Assembly (NCBI GenBank): GCA_036394575.1
Contig: DASWEY010000078.1
Location: 17,123 to 81,122, forward strand
From: UKL13-2 sp036394575
GTDB lineage: Bacteria; Pseudomonadota; Gammaproteobacteria; Burkholderiales; Usitatibacteraceae
Length of the DNA: 64,000 bases
Direction of reading: 5' to 3'
Shown here: positions 42,542-51,181 of the stretch, piece after piece
Layout: each line of letters starts with the position of its first letter
How positions within the stretch are numbered: the first letter of the stretch is position 1
The notes under the pieces: generated by a model
What the model saw: the letters and a program-made list of their open reading frames with translations, nothing else
The model's database searches: none
What the model was told of the DNA's origin: nothing
Translations under genes and position numbers: made by a program

Positions 42542-43456
42542 ATGCGCTTCACCATCTTCCAGGACAGCTACATCGGTGGCCGCAAGGTCAACCAGGACCG
42601 GCTTGCCTACTCCTATTCCAAGGATGTCCTGTTGATGGTGATCGCCGACGGCATGGGCGGGCATGCGCGCGGCGAGATCGCGGCGGAAATCGCCGTCAAT
42701 TCGATCACCAACCGCTTCCAGCAAGAGGCCGCGCGCGGCTATCTGCGCCGCCCCAAGGAATTCCTGGAATCGGCGATCAATGCGGCGCATCGCGCCATCG
42801 TGGCTTTCGCCGATCAGCACGAAATGCTCGAGTGCCCGCGCACCACGGTGGTGGCGTGCATCGTGCAGGATGGGCTGGCCTGCTGGGCCCATTCCGGCGA
42901 CTCGCGGCTGTATGTATTCCGCAGCGGCGATCTGGGCAGCGCCACCGTCGATCACTCGCGGGTGCAGCAGCTGATGGACGCCGGCATGATCACCCCCGCG
43001 CAGGCCGCGGTGCATCCCGACCGCAACAAGATTTACAACTGCCTGGGCGGCGTGCTGCCGCCCGCGGTCACGCATTCCGAGCCCTGGTCCATGCAGGAGG
43101 GCGACACCATCCTGATGTCGACGGACGGCTTCTGGGCGCAGGTCAGCACCACATTCATCGCGCTCAAGCTGCAGCGCGAGGACATTCTGAGCCTGGTGCC
43201 GAAGCTGATGGAAGAGGCCGAGCGCAAGGCCGGTTCGGAGTCGGACAATCTCTCGGTCATCGGCCTCACCTGGGAAAAACAGGACGCCGGCGTGGGTGCG
43301 CCGACCGTCACCGTCACCGAGCCGGTGCAGGGTTTCACCACCGCCTCGATGAACACCACCCAGCCGATCGGGGCCTTCAAGGAAACGGTGACTGAGGAAG
43401 ATATCGAACGCGCCATCCAGGAAATCCAGGACGCGATCAAAAAAGTCGGCAAATAA
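42542..43456 (+). CDS. PP2C-family Ser/Thr protein phosphatase
   Basis: The 304-residue protein starts MRFTIFQDSYIGGRKVNQDR, the short N-terminal motif with the first metal Asp region, then IADGMGGHARGEIAAEI (near 38), CWAHSGDSRLYVFR (near 117) and SDNLSVIGLTW. These are the metal-binding motifs of PPM/PP2C phosphatases. A Thr-rich C-terminal extension of about 60 residues follows the catalytic core. It is cotranscribed with the kinase gene. Confidence 0.93.
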   Translation: MRFTIFQDSYIGGRKVNQDRLAYSYSKDVLLMVIADGMGGHARGEIAAEIAVNSITNRFQQEAARGYLRRPKEFLESAINAAHRAIVAFADQHEMLECPRTTVVACIVQDGLACWAHSGDSRLYVFRSGDLGSATVDHSRVQQLMDAGMITPAQAAVHPDRNKIYNCLGGVLPPAVTHSEPWSMQEGDTILMSTDGFWAQVSTTFIALKLQREDILSLVPKLMEEAERKAGSESDNLSVIGLTWEKQDAGVGAPTVTVTEPVQGFTTASMNTTQPIGAFKETVTEEDIERAIQEIQDAIKKVGK

Positions 43457-43481
43457 AATCAATCACCAATCGAAAGAAGCC

Positions 43482-44213
43482 ATGCCACGCTCGTTCAACC
43501 GCAGCGCGCAGCAGCTGCGCCCCGTCACCATCGCCCGCCACTACACCAGGCATGCCGAAGGCTCGGTGCTGATCGCGGTCGGCGACACCAAGGTACTGTG
43601 CACCGCCAGCGTGGAAGAGCGCGTGCCGCCGCATAAAAAGGGCTCGGGCGAAGGCTGGGTCACCGCCGAATACGGCATGCTGCCGCGCGCCACCAATACC
43701 CGCAGCGACCGCGAAGCCGCGCGCGGCAAGCAGAGCGGCCGCACCCAGGAAATCCAGCGCCTCATCGGCCGCTCGCTGCGCGCCGTGGTCGATCTCAAAA
43801 AACTTGGCGAACGCCAGATCACCCTCGACTGCGATGTGATCCAGGCCGACGGCGGCACCCGCTGCGCTTCGATCACCGGCGCGTTTGTGGCCTTGCACGA
43901 TGCGATCAACGGCCTGCTGGAAAAAGGCGCGATTGCGGTTTCGCCGATCAACGATTTCGTCGCGGCGATCTCCGTCGGCATCGGTGATATAGACGGCAAG
44001 CACACCGCCCTGCTCGACCTCGATTACCTTGAGGATTCGTCCTGCGAAACCGATATGAATGTGGTCATGACCGGCGGCGGTGCGTTCATCGAAATCCAGG
44101 GCACGGCGGAGGGCACGCCATTTTCGCGCGCGGATATGGATGCGTTGGTGGAGCTGGCGGATCAAGGGATCCGGGAGCTGGTGGCGGCGCAGCGGAAGGC
44201 GCTTGGGCTTTAA
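43482..44213 (+). CDS. rph: Ribonuclease PH
   Basis: The 243-residue protein (MPRSFNRSAQQLRPVTI ... LVAAQRKALGL) has the full RNase PH sequence, including SVLIAVGDTKVLCTASVEE (19 residues), GWVTAEYGMLPRAT and QADGGTRCASITGAFVAL. It trims tRNA 3' ends by phosphorolysis. In many betaproteobacteria rdgB and hemW follow; here the next 350 bp carry no gene and the following gene faces the other way. Confidence 0.96.
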   Translation: MPRSFNRSAQQLRPVTIARHYTRHAEGSVLIAVGDTKVLCTASVEERVPPHKKGSGEGWVTAEYGMLPRATNTRSDREAARGKQSGRTQEIQRLIGRSLRAVVDLKKLGERQITLDCDVIQADGGTRCASITGAFVALHDAINGLLEKGAIAVSPINDFVAAISVGIGDIDGKHTALLDLDYLEDSSCETDMNVVMTGGGAFIEIQGTAEGTPFSRADMDALVELADQGIRELVAAQRKALGL

Positions 44214-44563
44214 GCGACATTCAGCAAACCCTGCAATTCCAGAGCGAAGCGGAGACTACCGCTCCCGCCCCCCATCGTGCAATGCCTTCAGTGCCGGCAA
44301 CAGCGGGCATTCCATGGCGATGCGCATCCTTTGATTGATCCCGATAATCGCCCGCATGCCGGGCGACTAGCTAGACCTTCACTTTTTTGCTGCGGGAGAA
44401 CAAATCCGACATAGTCGTTCTTGACCATCGCTTCGCGCGAATTGACAGGTGGGATGCAGTAGAACTGGCAACTGAACGCCGAGGGTGTAAGAATTTTTGT
44501 GTAGATTGAAATTCCGCGGAGCTCTTTTTTGGATGGGGAGCTTACGGCTTTGCGTAGTAGACG
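44214..44563. other. 350-bp intergenic stretch after rph
   Basis: No credible gene is found. It holds a 7-bp hairpin TCGCCCG/CGGGCGA (44348-44354 with 44360-44366), which may help end the rph transcript, and a short leftward frame (about 23 codons, MRIAMECPLLPALKAL...) at 44265-44340 that could be a remnant of a lost gene. Composition is less GC-rich near 44400-44530. Confidence 0.5.
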
Positions 44564-45679
44564 CTACACCGCCGTATATTTCCCCACAAACCCCCGGTCA
44601 ATCCAGTCCTTCCACTTCCACACCCACGCACCTTCCCAGGTGAGCGAACCCCAGGACGCAATCGCATAGCGATCGCCGGTGCTAAGCAGATACAGCGAGC
44701 GGGCTTGCGGCCGGAAGGCCTTGAGCGGCTGTTGTGCGATGAAGCGGCGCAGGTTGCCGGCCAGCGGCGGTCCGCCGCGCACCGCGTAGACGCCCGACTT
44801 GGGCCTGGAAAAATGTTCCATCGTGGCGCAGTCGCCGGCCGCGAACACCTGCGGGTGCGAGGTCGATTGCAAATGATCGTTGACGAGGATGAAGCCGCGT
44901 TCGTCACAGGCGAGTCCCGCGGCGCGCGGCCAGTCGGCCGCGGAGGCGCCGGTGGCGGTGATGATCACATCGACGTCCAGTTTTTCGCCCGAGGCCAGAT
45001 GCACCGCCTGGGCCTCGATGCGCGTGGCGGCCTGCCCGGCGATCAGCTTGATGCCGCGTTCGGCAAGGATCGGCAGCAGGCGTTTGCCGACGGTGCCGGG
45101 GAGGGTGTTGGCGGCCGATACCAGGCTGATCTCGACCTGCTCGCGGGGAAAGGCATGCTGCAGGCCCAGCGCCAGCTCGATGCCGCCGGCGCCGGCGCCG
45201 ACGAATACGAAGCGCTTCATCGCGCGGTCCTGGTCGGCGGCGCTGCCGTAGTGCACCGCCGCCTTGATGCGCGCGACAGTCTCGATGAAGGTCTCGATCG
45301 GCCGTACCGAGACCGCATGCTCGCCGGCGCCGGGGATGGCGGATAGATCGGCCGCCGAGCCGGTGTCGATGGACAGCGCATCGAAGGACAGCACATTGCC
45401 GTTGTCGCAGCTGACGGTGTTATGGCTTAAATCCAGCGCGATCGCGCGGCCCTCGCAGAAAATGGCGCCGGCGCGCCTGGCCAGCGGCGCCAGCGGAATC
45501 ACGCACTGTTCGATGCGGTAATGCCCCGCCACCCAGCCGGGCAGCATGCCCGAATACACCTGGTGCGGCCAGGGCGACAGCAGGGTGATTTCGACGTTTT
45601 CAATCGGCGCATCGCCGAGCGATTTGAGCACATGCAGATGCGCGTGGCCGCCGCCGAGCAGAAGCAGGCGTTTTTTCAT
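44564..45679 (-). CDS. FAD-dependent pyridine-nucleotide oxidoreductase, SelD-N-terminal (TIGR03169) family
   Basis: The ATG at 45679 overlaps the stop of the DUF3047 gene and gives 371 residues. The first dinucleotide fold GGGHAHLHVLKSLG with VYSGMLPGWVAGHY is the hallmark of the family that is fused to selenophosphate synthetase SelD in some organisms. A second dinucleotide fold GAGAGGIELALGL lies near 165 and the FAD-binding FAAGDCATM near 290. A flavin disulfide or quinone reductase activity is likely; the substrate is unknown. No selD is nearby. It is the last gene of a four-gene overlapping operon. Confidence 0.85.
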   Translation of the reverse strand: MKKRLLLLGGGHAHLHVLKSLGDAPIENVEITLLSPWPHQVYSGMLPGWVAGHYRIEQCVIPLAPLARRAGAIFCEGRAIALDLSHNTVSCDNGNVLSFDALSIDTGSAADLSAIPGAGEHAVSVRPIETFIETVARIKAAVHYGSAADQDRAMKRFVFVGAGAGGIELALGLQHAFPREQVEISLVSAANTLPGTVGKRLLPILAERGIKLIAGQAATRIEAQAVHLASGEKLDVDVIITATGASAADWPRAAGLACDERGFILVNDHLQSTSHPQVFAAGDCATMEHFSRPKSGVYAVRGGPPLAGNLRRFIAQQPLKAFRPQARSLYLLSTGDRYAIASWGSLTWEGAWVWKWKDWIDRGFVGKYTAV

Positions 45680-46401
45680 TTGGGGGCAAAGTGAAAGTCG
45701 CCGAACCAGGTCGTCACCTGCTCGCCGGTCTGGTCGGTGTCGTTGCCGATCGCCACGCCGGTAACGCGCGGCGGCTCGCGGCCGAAGGCCAGGCGAAAAT
45801 CGGCGGCGACATCGCGCGTCTCGCTCATCCACGCGCCCACATGTTCCGGGCCGCTTTGCAGCACGAATTTTTGCACCGATTTGGTAAAGGGACTGGCATG
45901 CGCATAGCCGATGCGGTGCTTGTTATCCCAGACGTAAACCAGAGCAGCCGTCGGCACATCCGGTCCGGCAACCAGGCGCGCGAGGCGGATCTTGTTGCGC
46001 TCGGTGAACGACAGCGACTCCAGCGGCACATCGAAAAACACGTACACGCGGGCGGCGAAATCGTCGCCGGCTTTGTCTTCCATATCGGCCTTGTCGATCA
46101 CGCGGCTGACTTTCCAGCGCCAGCTGAGCATCGGCATTTTTGTCGGGTCGATATTGAAGGGTAGCGAGATGCTGCCGGCGGAATTATTCGAATCGACCTT
46201 GAGCACGGTGATGCCCTGGTCGGCAACGAGTGCGACCGAATTGCGTTTGATCCTGGGGATGGCGACGAAGCGCAGCGCGGGCGGCAGGGCCTGGCCGGGT
46301 TTCAGTGCGGAGAATGTGGGCACGCTCGTGCCGGTGCCGGTATCGGCCTGCACGGTTGCCGCGAGCAACAGGGCGGCAAGAAAAATGAGGACCGGTTTCA
46401 T
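45676..46401 (-). CDS. DUF3047 family exported protein
   Basis: The ATG at 46401 overlaps the stop of the upstream transferase gene (ATGA); the product has 241 residues with a signal peptide (VLIFLAALLLAATVQA). DUF3047 features are PMLSWRWKVSRVIDKADMED (20 residues), GDDFAARVYVFFDVP and YVWDNKHRIGYAHASPFT. It would act in the periplasm. Function unknown; members often neighbour rSAM/selenodomain-associated transferases. Confidence 0.85.
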   Translation of the reverse strand: MKPVLIFLAALLLAATVQADTGTGTSVPTFSALKPGQALPPALRFVAIPRIKRNSVALVADQGITVLKVDSNNSAGSISLPFNIDPTKMPMLSWRWKVSRVIDKADMEDKAGDDFAARVYVFFDVPLESLSFTERNKIRLARLVAGPDVPTAALVYVWDNKHRIGYAHASPFTKSVQKFVLQSGPEHVGAWMSETRDVAADFRLAFGREPPRVTGVAIGNDTDQTGEQVTTWFGDFHFAPK

Positions 46402-47042
46402 GCCGGCCAAAAAAATTCCAGCGGCGGTCGCAGCGCCTGCAAACGCGGCAGGTCGGCGGGGCGGTCGACATCCCAGAGCGTTTCCATTTCATGCCAGCGG
46501 AGGCCGCAAGCCTTGAGATTGTGTCGCTGTTGTTCGAGCACGCTGCCGCTGCCCCAGGAAATGTCCTTGAACATATCGGGGTGGGTGCGGCGCGCGCCGA
46601 TCAGAGCGTAGCCGCCGTCCTCGGCCGGCGTCAGTGCGATGTCGTGCTTGGCGAGAGCAGCGGCGGCCGCGTCGATGTGTTTGGCGGTGAGCGCCGGACA
46701 ATCGGCGCCGATGATGATCGCTCCTGCAAATTCGCTCAGTGCGCGTTCAAGCACGCGCAACATTCGCTCGCCGAGATCGCCCCCGCCTTGCAGCGTCAAC
46801 TCGATTTCAAAATCCTCGGCGCAGGATTGAAAAAATGAGTGCGAATCGTCCGGAGCGCAGCAAAGCTCGATGAGATCCGCATCGCTATCCAGCGCGGTCG
46901 CCAGTGCGCGTTCGGTCAGCGCCGCATGCAGCATGGCCGCATGTTCGGCATCGAGCGCCGGGATCAATCGCGTCTTCACTTCGCCGGGCACGGGAGCCTT
47001 GGCGAAGACGATCAATACGAAGCCGGCGGTGCTATCGGCCAT
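46398..47042 (-). CDS. TIGR04282 family transferase (CofC-like, rSAM/selenodomain- or arsenosugar-associated)
   Basis: The ATG at 47042, inside the end of the upstream gene, gives 214 residues. FAKAPVPGEVKTRLIPAL near the N-terminus and IIGADCPALTAKHIDAA near the middle are the nucleotidyl/glycosyl-transferase motifs of the family, and TPAEDGGYALIGAR follows. It has the fold of nucleotide-sugar-handling enzymes. It pairs with the TIGR04283 gene with which it overlaps by 11 bases. Confidence 0.88.
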   Translation of the reverse strand: MADSTAGFVLIVFAKAPVPGEVKTRLIPALDAEHAAMLHAALTERALATALDSDADLIELCCAPDDSHSFFQSCAEDFEIELTLQGGGDLGERMLRVLERALSEFAGAIIIGADCPALTAKHIDAAAAALAKHDIALTPAEDGGYALIGARRTHPDMFKDISWGSGSVLEQQRHNLKACGLRWHEMETLWDVDRPADLPRLQALRPPLEFFWPA

Positions 47043-47721
47043 GGTAGGCACGATGAATTTCCGCAGCGCTGACGCCGCGCCAATATCGCCAGCGCAGGCG
47101 CCACATCAGCCCGATGGTGCGCCACACACCGTGCTTTTCCCAGCGGCGGCCCGAGGTGCCGAGACGGGCGGCGATGAACACCGGCAGGCACAACTTGCCC
47201 ATGCGCTGCGAGAATTCGATGTCCTCCATCAAGGGTTGATCGGGAAAACCGCCCAATCGGGTGAAGGCGATGCGGCGCACGAAAATCCCCTGGTCGCCGG
47301 TGGCGATACCGGTCAGGCGCGAACGCTGGTTCATGAACCAGGCGATGATCGGGAACATGAAATGGCTGCCGCTGATGTTCACATCGAAGCGGCCCCATTG
47401 CGCTTGCGGTGTGGCCAGCGCCGCCGCGATCAAATCGTCGGCGCCATTGGGGTGATTGGACAATAGCGAATCAGCATGCAGGAACAACAGGATATCGCCG
47501 GTCGCCACGTTGGCACCGGCATTCATTTGCGTGGCGCGCCCCGCCGCACTCTGCATCACGCGATCGACCAGCGGCATGGCCAGCTCGCGGGTGGCGTCGC
47601 TGCTCCCGCCATCGACGACGATGATCTCGACCGCGCGCGCGCGCATGGCTTGCAGCGGACGCAAGGTGGCTTCGATATTGGCGGCCTCGTTCAGCGTGGG
47701 AATGATGATGGAAAGACGCAT
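47032..47721 (-). CDS. TIGR04283 family glycosyltransferase (rSAM/selenodomain- or arsenosugar-associated)
   Basis: The ATG at 47721 gives 229 residues with GT2 features: MRLSIIIPTLNEAANIEATL at the start (20 residues), the nucleotide-binding EIIVVDGGSSDATRELA, the acidic LLFLHADS, and LMEDIEFSQRMGK. It is a cytoplasmic or membrane-associated sugar transferase. It heads the four-gene overlapping unit; 301 bp containing repeats separate it from DUF547 upstream. Confidence 0.9.
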   Translation of the reverse strand: MRLSIIIPTLNEAANIEATLRPLQAMRARAVEIIVVDGGSSDATRELAMPLVDRVMQSAAGRATQMNAGANVATGDILLFLHADSLLSNHPNGADDLIAAALATPQAQWGRFDVNISGSHFMFPIIAWFMNQRSRLTGIATGDQGIFVRRIAFTRLGGFPDQPLMEDIEFSQRMGKLCLPVFIAARLGTSGRRWEKHGVWRTIGLMWRLRWRYWRGVSAAEIHRAYHGR

Positions 47722-47774
47722 GCGGGCATTGTAAAGCAGGGTTACGGCGGGTAAAAATTGAAAAGCCAAAGTCC

Positions 47775-47834
47775 AGCATTGGCGCGGTGTTTGGGGCAAA
47801 AATGCTCGGAAAGGCGCGCCAAATGGCGTTCTAC
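47775..47834 (+). repeat. Family A hairpin repeat, copy A4
   Basis: The unit runs from CAGCATTGGCGCGG to GCGCCAAATGGCGTTCTAC with loop GGGGCAAAAATGCTC. The right stem arm has drifted (GGAAAGGCGCGCC). Confidence 0.85.
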
Positions 47835-47878
47835 ACTTTCTCGTCTCGGACTATTGAGGTAGATGGTAAAGAAAAGTT

Positions 47879-47922
47879 GTCATCCCGGCTCATTTGGGTA
47901 ACCCGTCCGGGATCCAATTCAG
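47879..47922. repeat. Family C palindromic intergenic repeat, copy C3
   Basis: GTCATCCCGG and CCGGGATCCAATTC form a short imperfect palindrome of the GTCATTCC...GGAATCCA type. Confidence 0.5.
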
Positions 47923-48022
47923 GGCCAACGCGAGTGCGGAAAAAATTGGGCCCCGGACTAAATCCGGGGCGACAAAGTGTCTCAAGATTGAAGGTCGCCA
48001 AAGTGGCCAGTCAACCCGGAAA

Positions 48023-48847
48023 TCAATTCACCCCGTTCAAGCCCCAGTCGTAATCCAGATGCGCAATCGCCGCCTTGCCATCGGCAATTTTCTGCTGGTC
48101 GGCCGGCGCATCGGCGAGCACTTTGGCATAGCGCGCGAACCAGGCTTCGCGACTGATAATCGCCGGCGTCTTGCCGTCGAAGCCCTTGTAGCCGGAAGTC
48201 CAGTCGTCCTTGAACCAGTTGAAAATCATCGACACTTCCAGCTTGCCGTTGGCGAAGCGATTGCGTGAATGGTCGGATAAAAAGCGCACGGTCTGCTCTT
48301 CCAGTTGCCGGTCGAGTTTGTCGGCGGTGAAGGCTTCTTCGCGCAGCATCGGGCAGCCGATCGAGGCGCAGTTGACCGCGAAATGCACGCGCACCTCGTC
48401 ATAGGCGCCGGGCTTGCGCAGGGTTTCATGTTCGATCTTGTCGAGATAAAAATCCTGGCCGAACAGCTTGAAGAATTTTCGTTTCCAGCGATTGTCGAAC
48501 ACGCCGCCGATATCCTTGATCGATTTCACCGGGTAGTTCTGCAGGATAAGCTCAAGCGTGAAGCCGTTGTAGGCATTGATCAGGAAGGCCATTTGCTGCG
48601 CCTTGGTCCAGCCCTTGAACTCGGCCTCCGGCACCGCCGATAGCGAATCGAGATAGGTCTTCAGCGCGGCCTGGTCCTTCATGAAGGCGATGTAATTCAC
48701 CTTGGACGCCTTGCCGCCGTCGACCAGCACCACATGCTTCTTGAGCAGATCGTCGAGGGCCTTGTGGCTGTGGTCGAAAGCGGCGGCGCTCAGGCTGAAA
48801 AACAAAGTGCCAAAGGCAACAACAAAACTTTTGATAAGCGATTTCAT
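48023..48847 (-). CDS. DUF547 family exported protein
   Basis: The 274-residue protein has a signal peptide (FVVAFGTLFFSLSAAA) and the DUF547 domain with QQMAFLINAYNGFTLELIL, VRVHFAVNCASIGCPMLREE (20 residues) and FNWFKDDW. The conserved Cys residues of NCASIGCP may form an active or redox site; the fold resembles papain-like transglutaminases in some analyses. It is a frequent neighbour of rSAM/selenodomain loci. It is separated by 39 bp from the TVP38 fusion gene upstream. Confidence 0.88.
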   Translation of the reverse strand: MKSLIKSFVVAFGTLFFSLSAAAFDHSHKALDDLLKKHVVLVDGGKASKVNYIAFMKDQAALKTYLDSLSAVPEAEFKGWTKAQQMAFLINAYNGFTLELILQNYPVKSIKDIGGVFDNRWKRKFFKLFGQDFYLDKIEHETLRKPGAYDEVRVHFAVNCASIGCPMLREEAFTADKLDRQLEEQTVRFLSDHSRNRFANGKLEVSMIFNWFKDDWTSGYKGFDGKTPAIISREAWFARYAKVLADAPADQQKIADGKAAIAHLDYDWGLNGVN

Positions 48848-48886
48848 GGCTGCTCCTTTAATGCATGTCTTTGCCGTCGACGGCCT

Positions 48887-51109
48887 TCAGTGGCCGTCTT
48901 TTGGATAGTACGCGCGCTTGTCGCCAAGCAACGCGCCAACCTTGCCGATCACCGCGCCGAGCCCGCCGGCGCCGCGCGTCCAGTTCTGGAAGGCCTCGAT
49001 GAACGTCATCTGTCCCTGCGTGACGGTGGAACGCTTCCACACCCCGGCCGCGTATTTATTGGCCTCGGTCAGGGTCGGGTAGATGTGGATGGTGCCGAGG
49101 ATCTTGTTGAGGCCGAAGCCGTGTTTCATCGCGGCGATATATTCGGCGATCACGTCGCCGGCATGCTCGCCGACGATGGTGGCGCCGAGAATCTTGTCGC
49201 TGCCGATCGGCGTGATCACTTTGACAAAGCCATGCGCTTCGCTGTCGGCGATGGCGCGATCGAGATCGTCGATGCCGTAGACGAACACCTGGTGCGGAAT
49301 GTTTTTTTCCTTCGCCTCCTGTTCGTTGATGCCGACGCGCGCCACTTCCGGCTCGGTAAAGGTGGCCCAGGGAATCACCGAATAATCGACCTTGAACTTT
49401 TTGAACTTGCCGAACAGCGCATTGACCGCCGCATACCAGGCCATATGCGAAGCGGTGTGGGTGAACTGATAAGGCCCGGCGACGTCGCCGCAGGCGAAGA
49501 TGTTCGGGTAAATCGTCTCCAGGTATTCATTGACCTCGACCACTTTTGTCGCCGGGATGCCGAGCTCCTCGAGGCCATAGCCGGTGGTGTTGGCGATGCG
49601 CCCGACCGCGCACAGGATTTCGTCGAAGGGGATGCGGATATCGTGGCCGCCGTTTTCCACCACCAGAAATTTCTCGCCGTTCTCCACCAGCACCTGCTTG
49701 GCCTTGTGGTTGACCAGTACCTTCACGCCCTCGGACTCGAATTTCTTTTTGACCAATTCCGAGATTTCCACGTCCTCGCGGATCATGATGCGCGGCGCCA
49801 TTTCCACCTGCGTCACCTGGCTGCCGAAGCGCGCGAAGCACTGCGTCAGCTCGCAGCCGATCGGCCCGCCGCCCAGCACCACCAGGCGCTTGGGCAGCTT
49901 GCGAATGCCCCACAGATTGTCCGAATGCAGCGGGTTGACCTCGGCCAGGCCCGGGATCGGCGGCACAAACGGCCGCGCGCCGGCGGCGATCACGATGCTC
50001 CTGGTCGTCAGCGTCTGCTTGCCGGTCGCGGTGGTAATTTCCACAGTCCACGGCGAGGTGATTTTTGCGGTGCCGGTCATGCAATCCACGCCCAGGCCGG
50101 TGAAGCGTTCGATCGAATCATGCGGCTCGACCTCGCCGACGATGCGCTGCACGCGCTCCATTATTTCGGCGAAATCGAATTCGGCGGAGGCCTTGCGAAT
50201 GCCGAATTCATTGGCGCGCCGCATATTCGACAGCAGCTTGGCCGAGCGGATCAGCGCCTTCGACGGCACGCAGCCGGTGTTCAGGCAGTCGCCACCCATC
50301 TTGTGTCTTTCCACCAGGGTGACCTTGGCCTTGACCGCGGCCGCGATATAGGCGCTGACCAGCCCCGCCGAGCCGCCGCCGATCACCACCACATTGCGGT
50401 CGAAGTGCGCGGGCTTGGGCCATTTGGCGTAGACCTTGCGGGCTTTGAAGCCGTCGATGATTTTCTTGGCGATGAGCGGGAAAATGCCCAGCAAGACGAA
50501 GGCGCCGATCAACCCCGGCGACAGAATGCCTCTCAATGAAGTGATCTTGGCCAGCTGGGTGCCGGCGTTGACGTACACCACGGTGCCGAGAAACATGCCG
50601 ATCTGGCTGACCCAGTAAAACGTCCAGGTTTTGATCGGCGTCAGGCCCATCGCCAGATTGATGACGAAAAACGGAAAGGCCGGCACCAGGCGCAGGGTGA
50701 ACAAATAAAAGCCGCCCTCCTTGGCGACACCCTCGTTGAGCGCCTTCAGCTTGTCGCCGAATTTGGCCTGCACCCAGTCCTTGAGCAATAGGCGCGACAC
50801 CAGAAAGGCGAGCGTGGCGCCGATGCAGGAAGCGAACGACACCAGCAGGGTTCCCCAGACCAGGCCGAAGATGGCGCCGGCCACCAGGGTCATCACCGCC
50901 GCACCGGGAACCGAGGCCGCAGTGACGACCACATAGACGATAAAGAACACCGCCGCCGTCTGCAGGGGATGAGCGTCGTAGAACGCCGCAATGGCGGCTT
51001 GCTGTGACTTGAAGTAATCGAGGTTGAAATAGCGCCCCAGGTCAAACAGGAAGAAGACGGCGACCAGGGCGATGACGATGAGCAGGACGATTATTTTGCT
51101 TTTTTTCAT
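48887..51109 (-). CDS. TVP38/TMEM64 membrane domain fused to a pyridine nucleotide-disulfide oxidoreductase
   Basis: Residues about 1-220 form a TVP38/TMEM64 (VTT/DedA-related) membrane domain with VVTAASVPGAAVMTLVAGAI and PAFPFFVINLAMGLTPIK. Residues about 235-740 form a mercuric-reductase-like flavoenzyme: GGGSAGLVSAYIAAAVKAKV, the redox-active pair in GGDCLNTGCVPSKALI, a second nucleotide fold VVLGGGPIGCELTQCFARFG (20 residues), and FACGDVAGPYQFTHTASHMA. There is no N-terminal HMA domain and no C-terminal Cys pair of MerA, so mercury is not the obvious substrate. It would place a disulfide-type reductase on the inner membrane. Confidence 0.9.
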   Translation of the reverse strand: MKKSKIIVLLIVIALVAVFFLFDLGRYFNLDYFKSQQAAIAAFYDAHPLQTAAVFFIVYVVVTAASVPGAAVMTLVAGAIFGLVWGTLLVSFASCIGATLAFLVSRLLLKDWVQAKFGDKLKALNEGVAKEGGFYLFTLRLVPAFPFFVINLAMGLTPIKTWTFYWVSQIGMFLGTVVYVNAGTQLAKITSLRGILSPGLIGAFVLLGIFPLIAKKIIDGFKARKVYAKWPKPAHFDRNVVVIGGGSAGLVSAYIAAAVKAKVTLVERHKMGGDCLNTGCVPSKALIRSAKLLSNMRRANEFGIRKASAEFDFAEIMERVQRIVGEVEPHDSIERFTGLGVDCMTGTAKITSPWTVEITTATGKQTLTTRSIVIAAGARPFVPPIPGLAEVNPLHSDNLWGIRKLPKRLVVLGGGPIGCELTQCFARFGSQVTQVEMAPRIMIREDVEISELVKKKFESEGVKVLVNHKAKQVLVENGEKFLVVENGGHDIRIPFDEILCAVGRIANTTGYGLEELGIPATKVVEVNEYLETIYPNIFACGDVAGPYQFTHTASHMAWYAAVNALFGKFKKFKVDYSVIPWATFTEPEVARVGINEQEAKEKNIPHQVFVYGIDDLDRAIADSEAHGFVKVITPIGSDKILGATIVGEHAGDVIAEYIAAMKHGFGLNKILGTIHIYPTLTEANKYAAGVWKRSTVTQGQMTFIEAFQNWTRGAGGLGAVIGKVGALLGDKRAYYPKDGH

Positions 51110-51181
51110 GGGGTATTCCCGGGCTGAACTGGCGTTAACTGAATGACGGTTGCTGCGGTGGTCGGCAAAGGTCCCGCTTCC

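Larger units (their letters stand above)
47722..48022. other. 301-bp intergenic stretch holding repeats A4 and C3
   Basis: No gene is seen. Family A copy A4 (47775-47834), family C copy C3 (47879-47922) and another small palindrome around CCCCGG...CCGGGG (about 47950-47970) fill most of it. They split the rSAM locus into two transcription segments. Confidence 0.6.

Noticed and set aside
41651..43462. Minus-strand open frame of 603 codons opposite the kinase and phosphatase
   Set aside because: It spans both genes and the 3-bp gap between them; the plus-strand products have complete kinase and PP2C motifs.
48887..51109. Mercuric reductase (merA) and a mercury resistance operon
   Set aside because: The C-terminal Cys pair and the HMA domain are missing, no merR, merT or merP is nearby, and the N-terminus is a TVP38 membrane domain.
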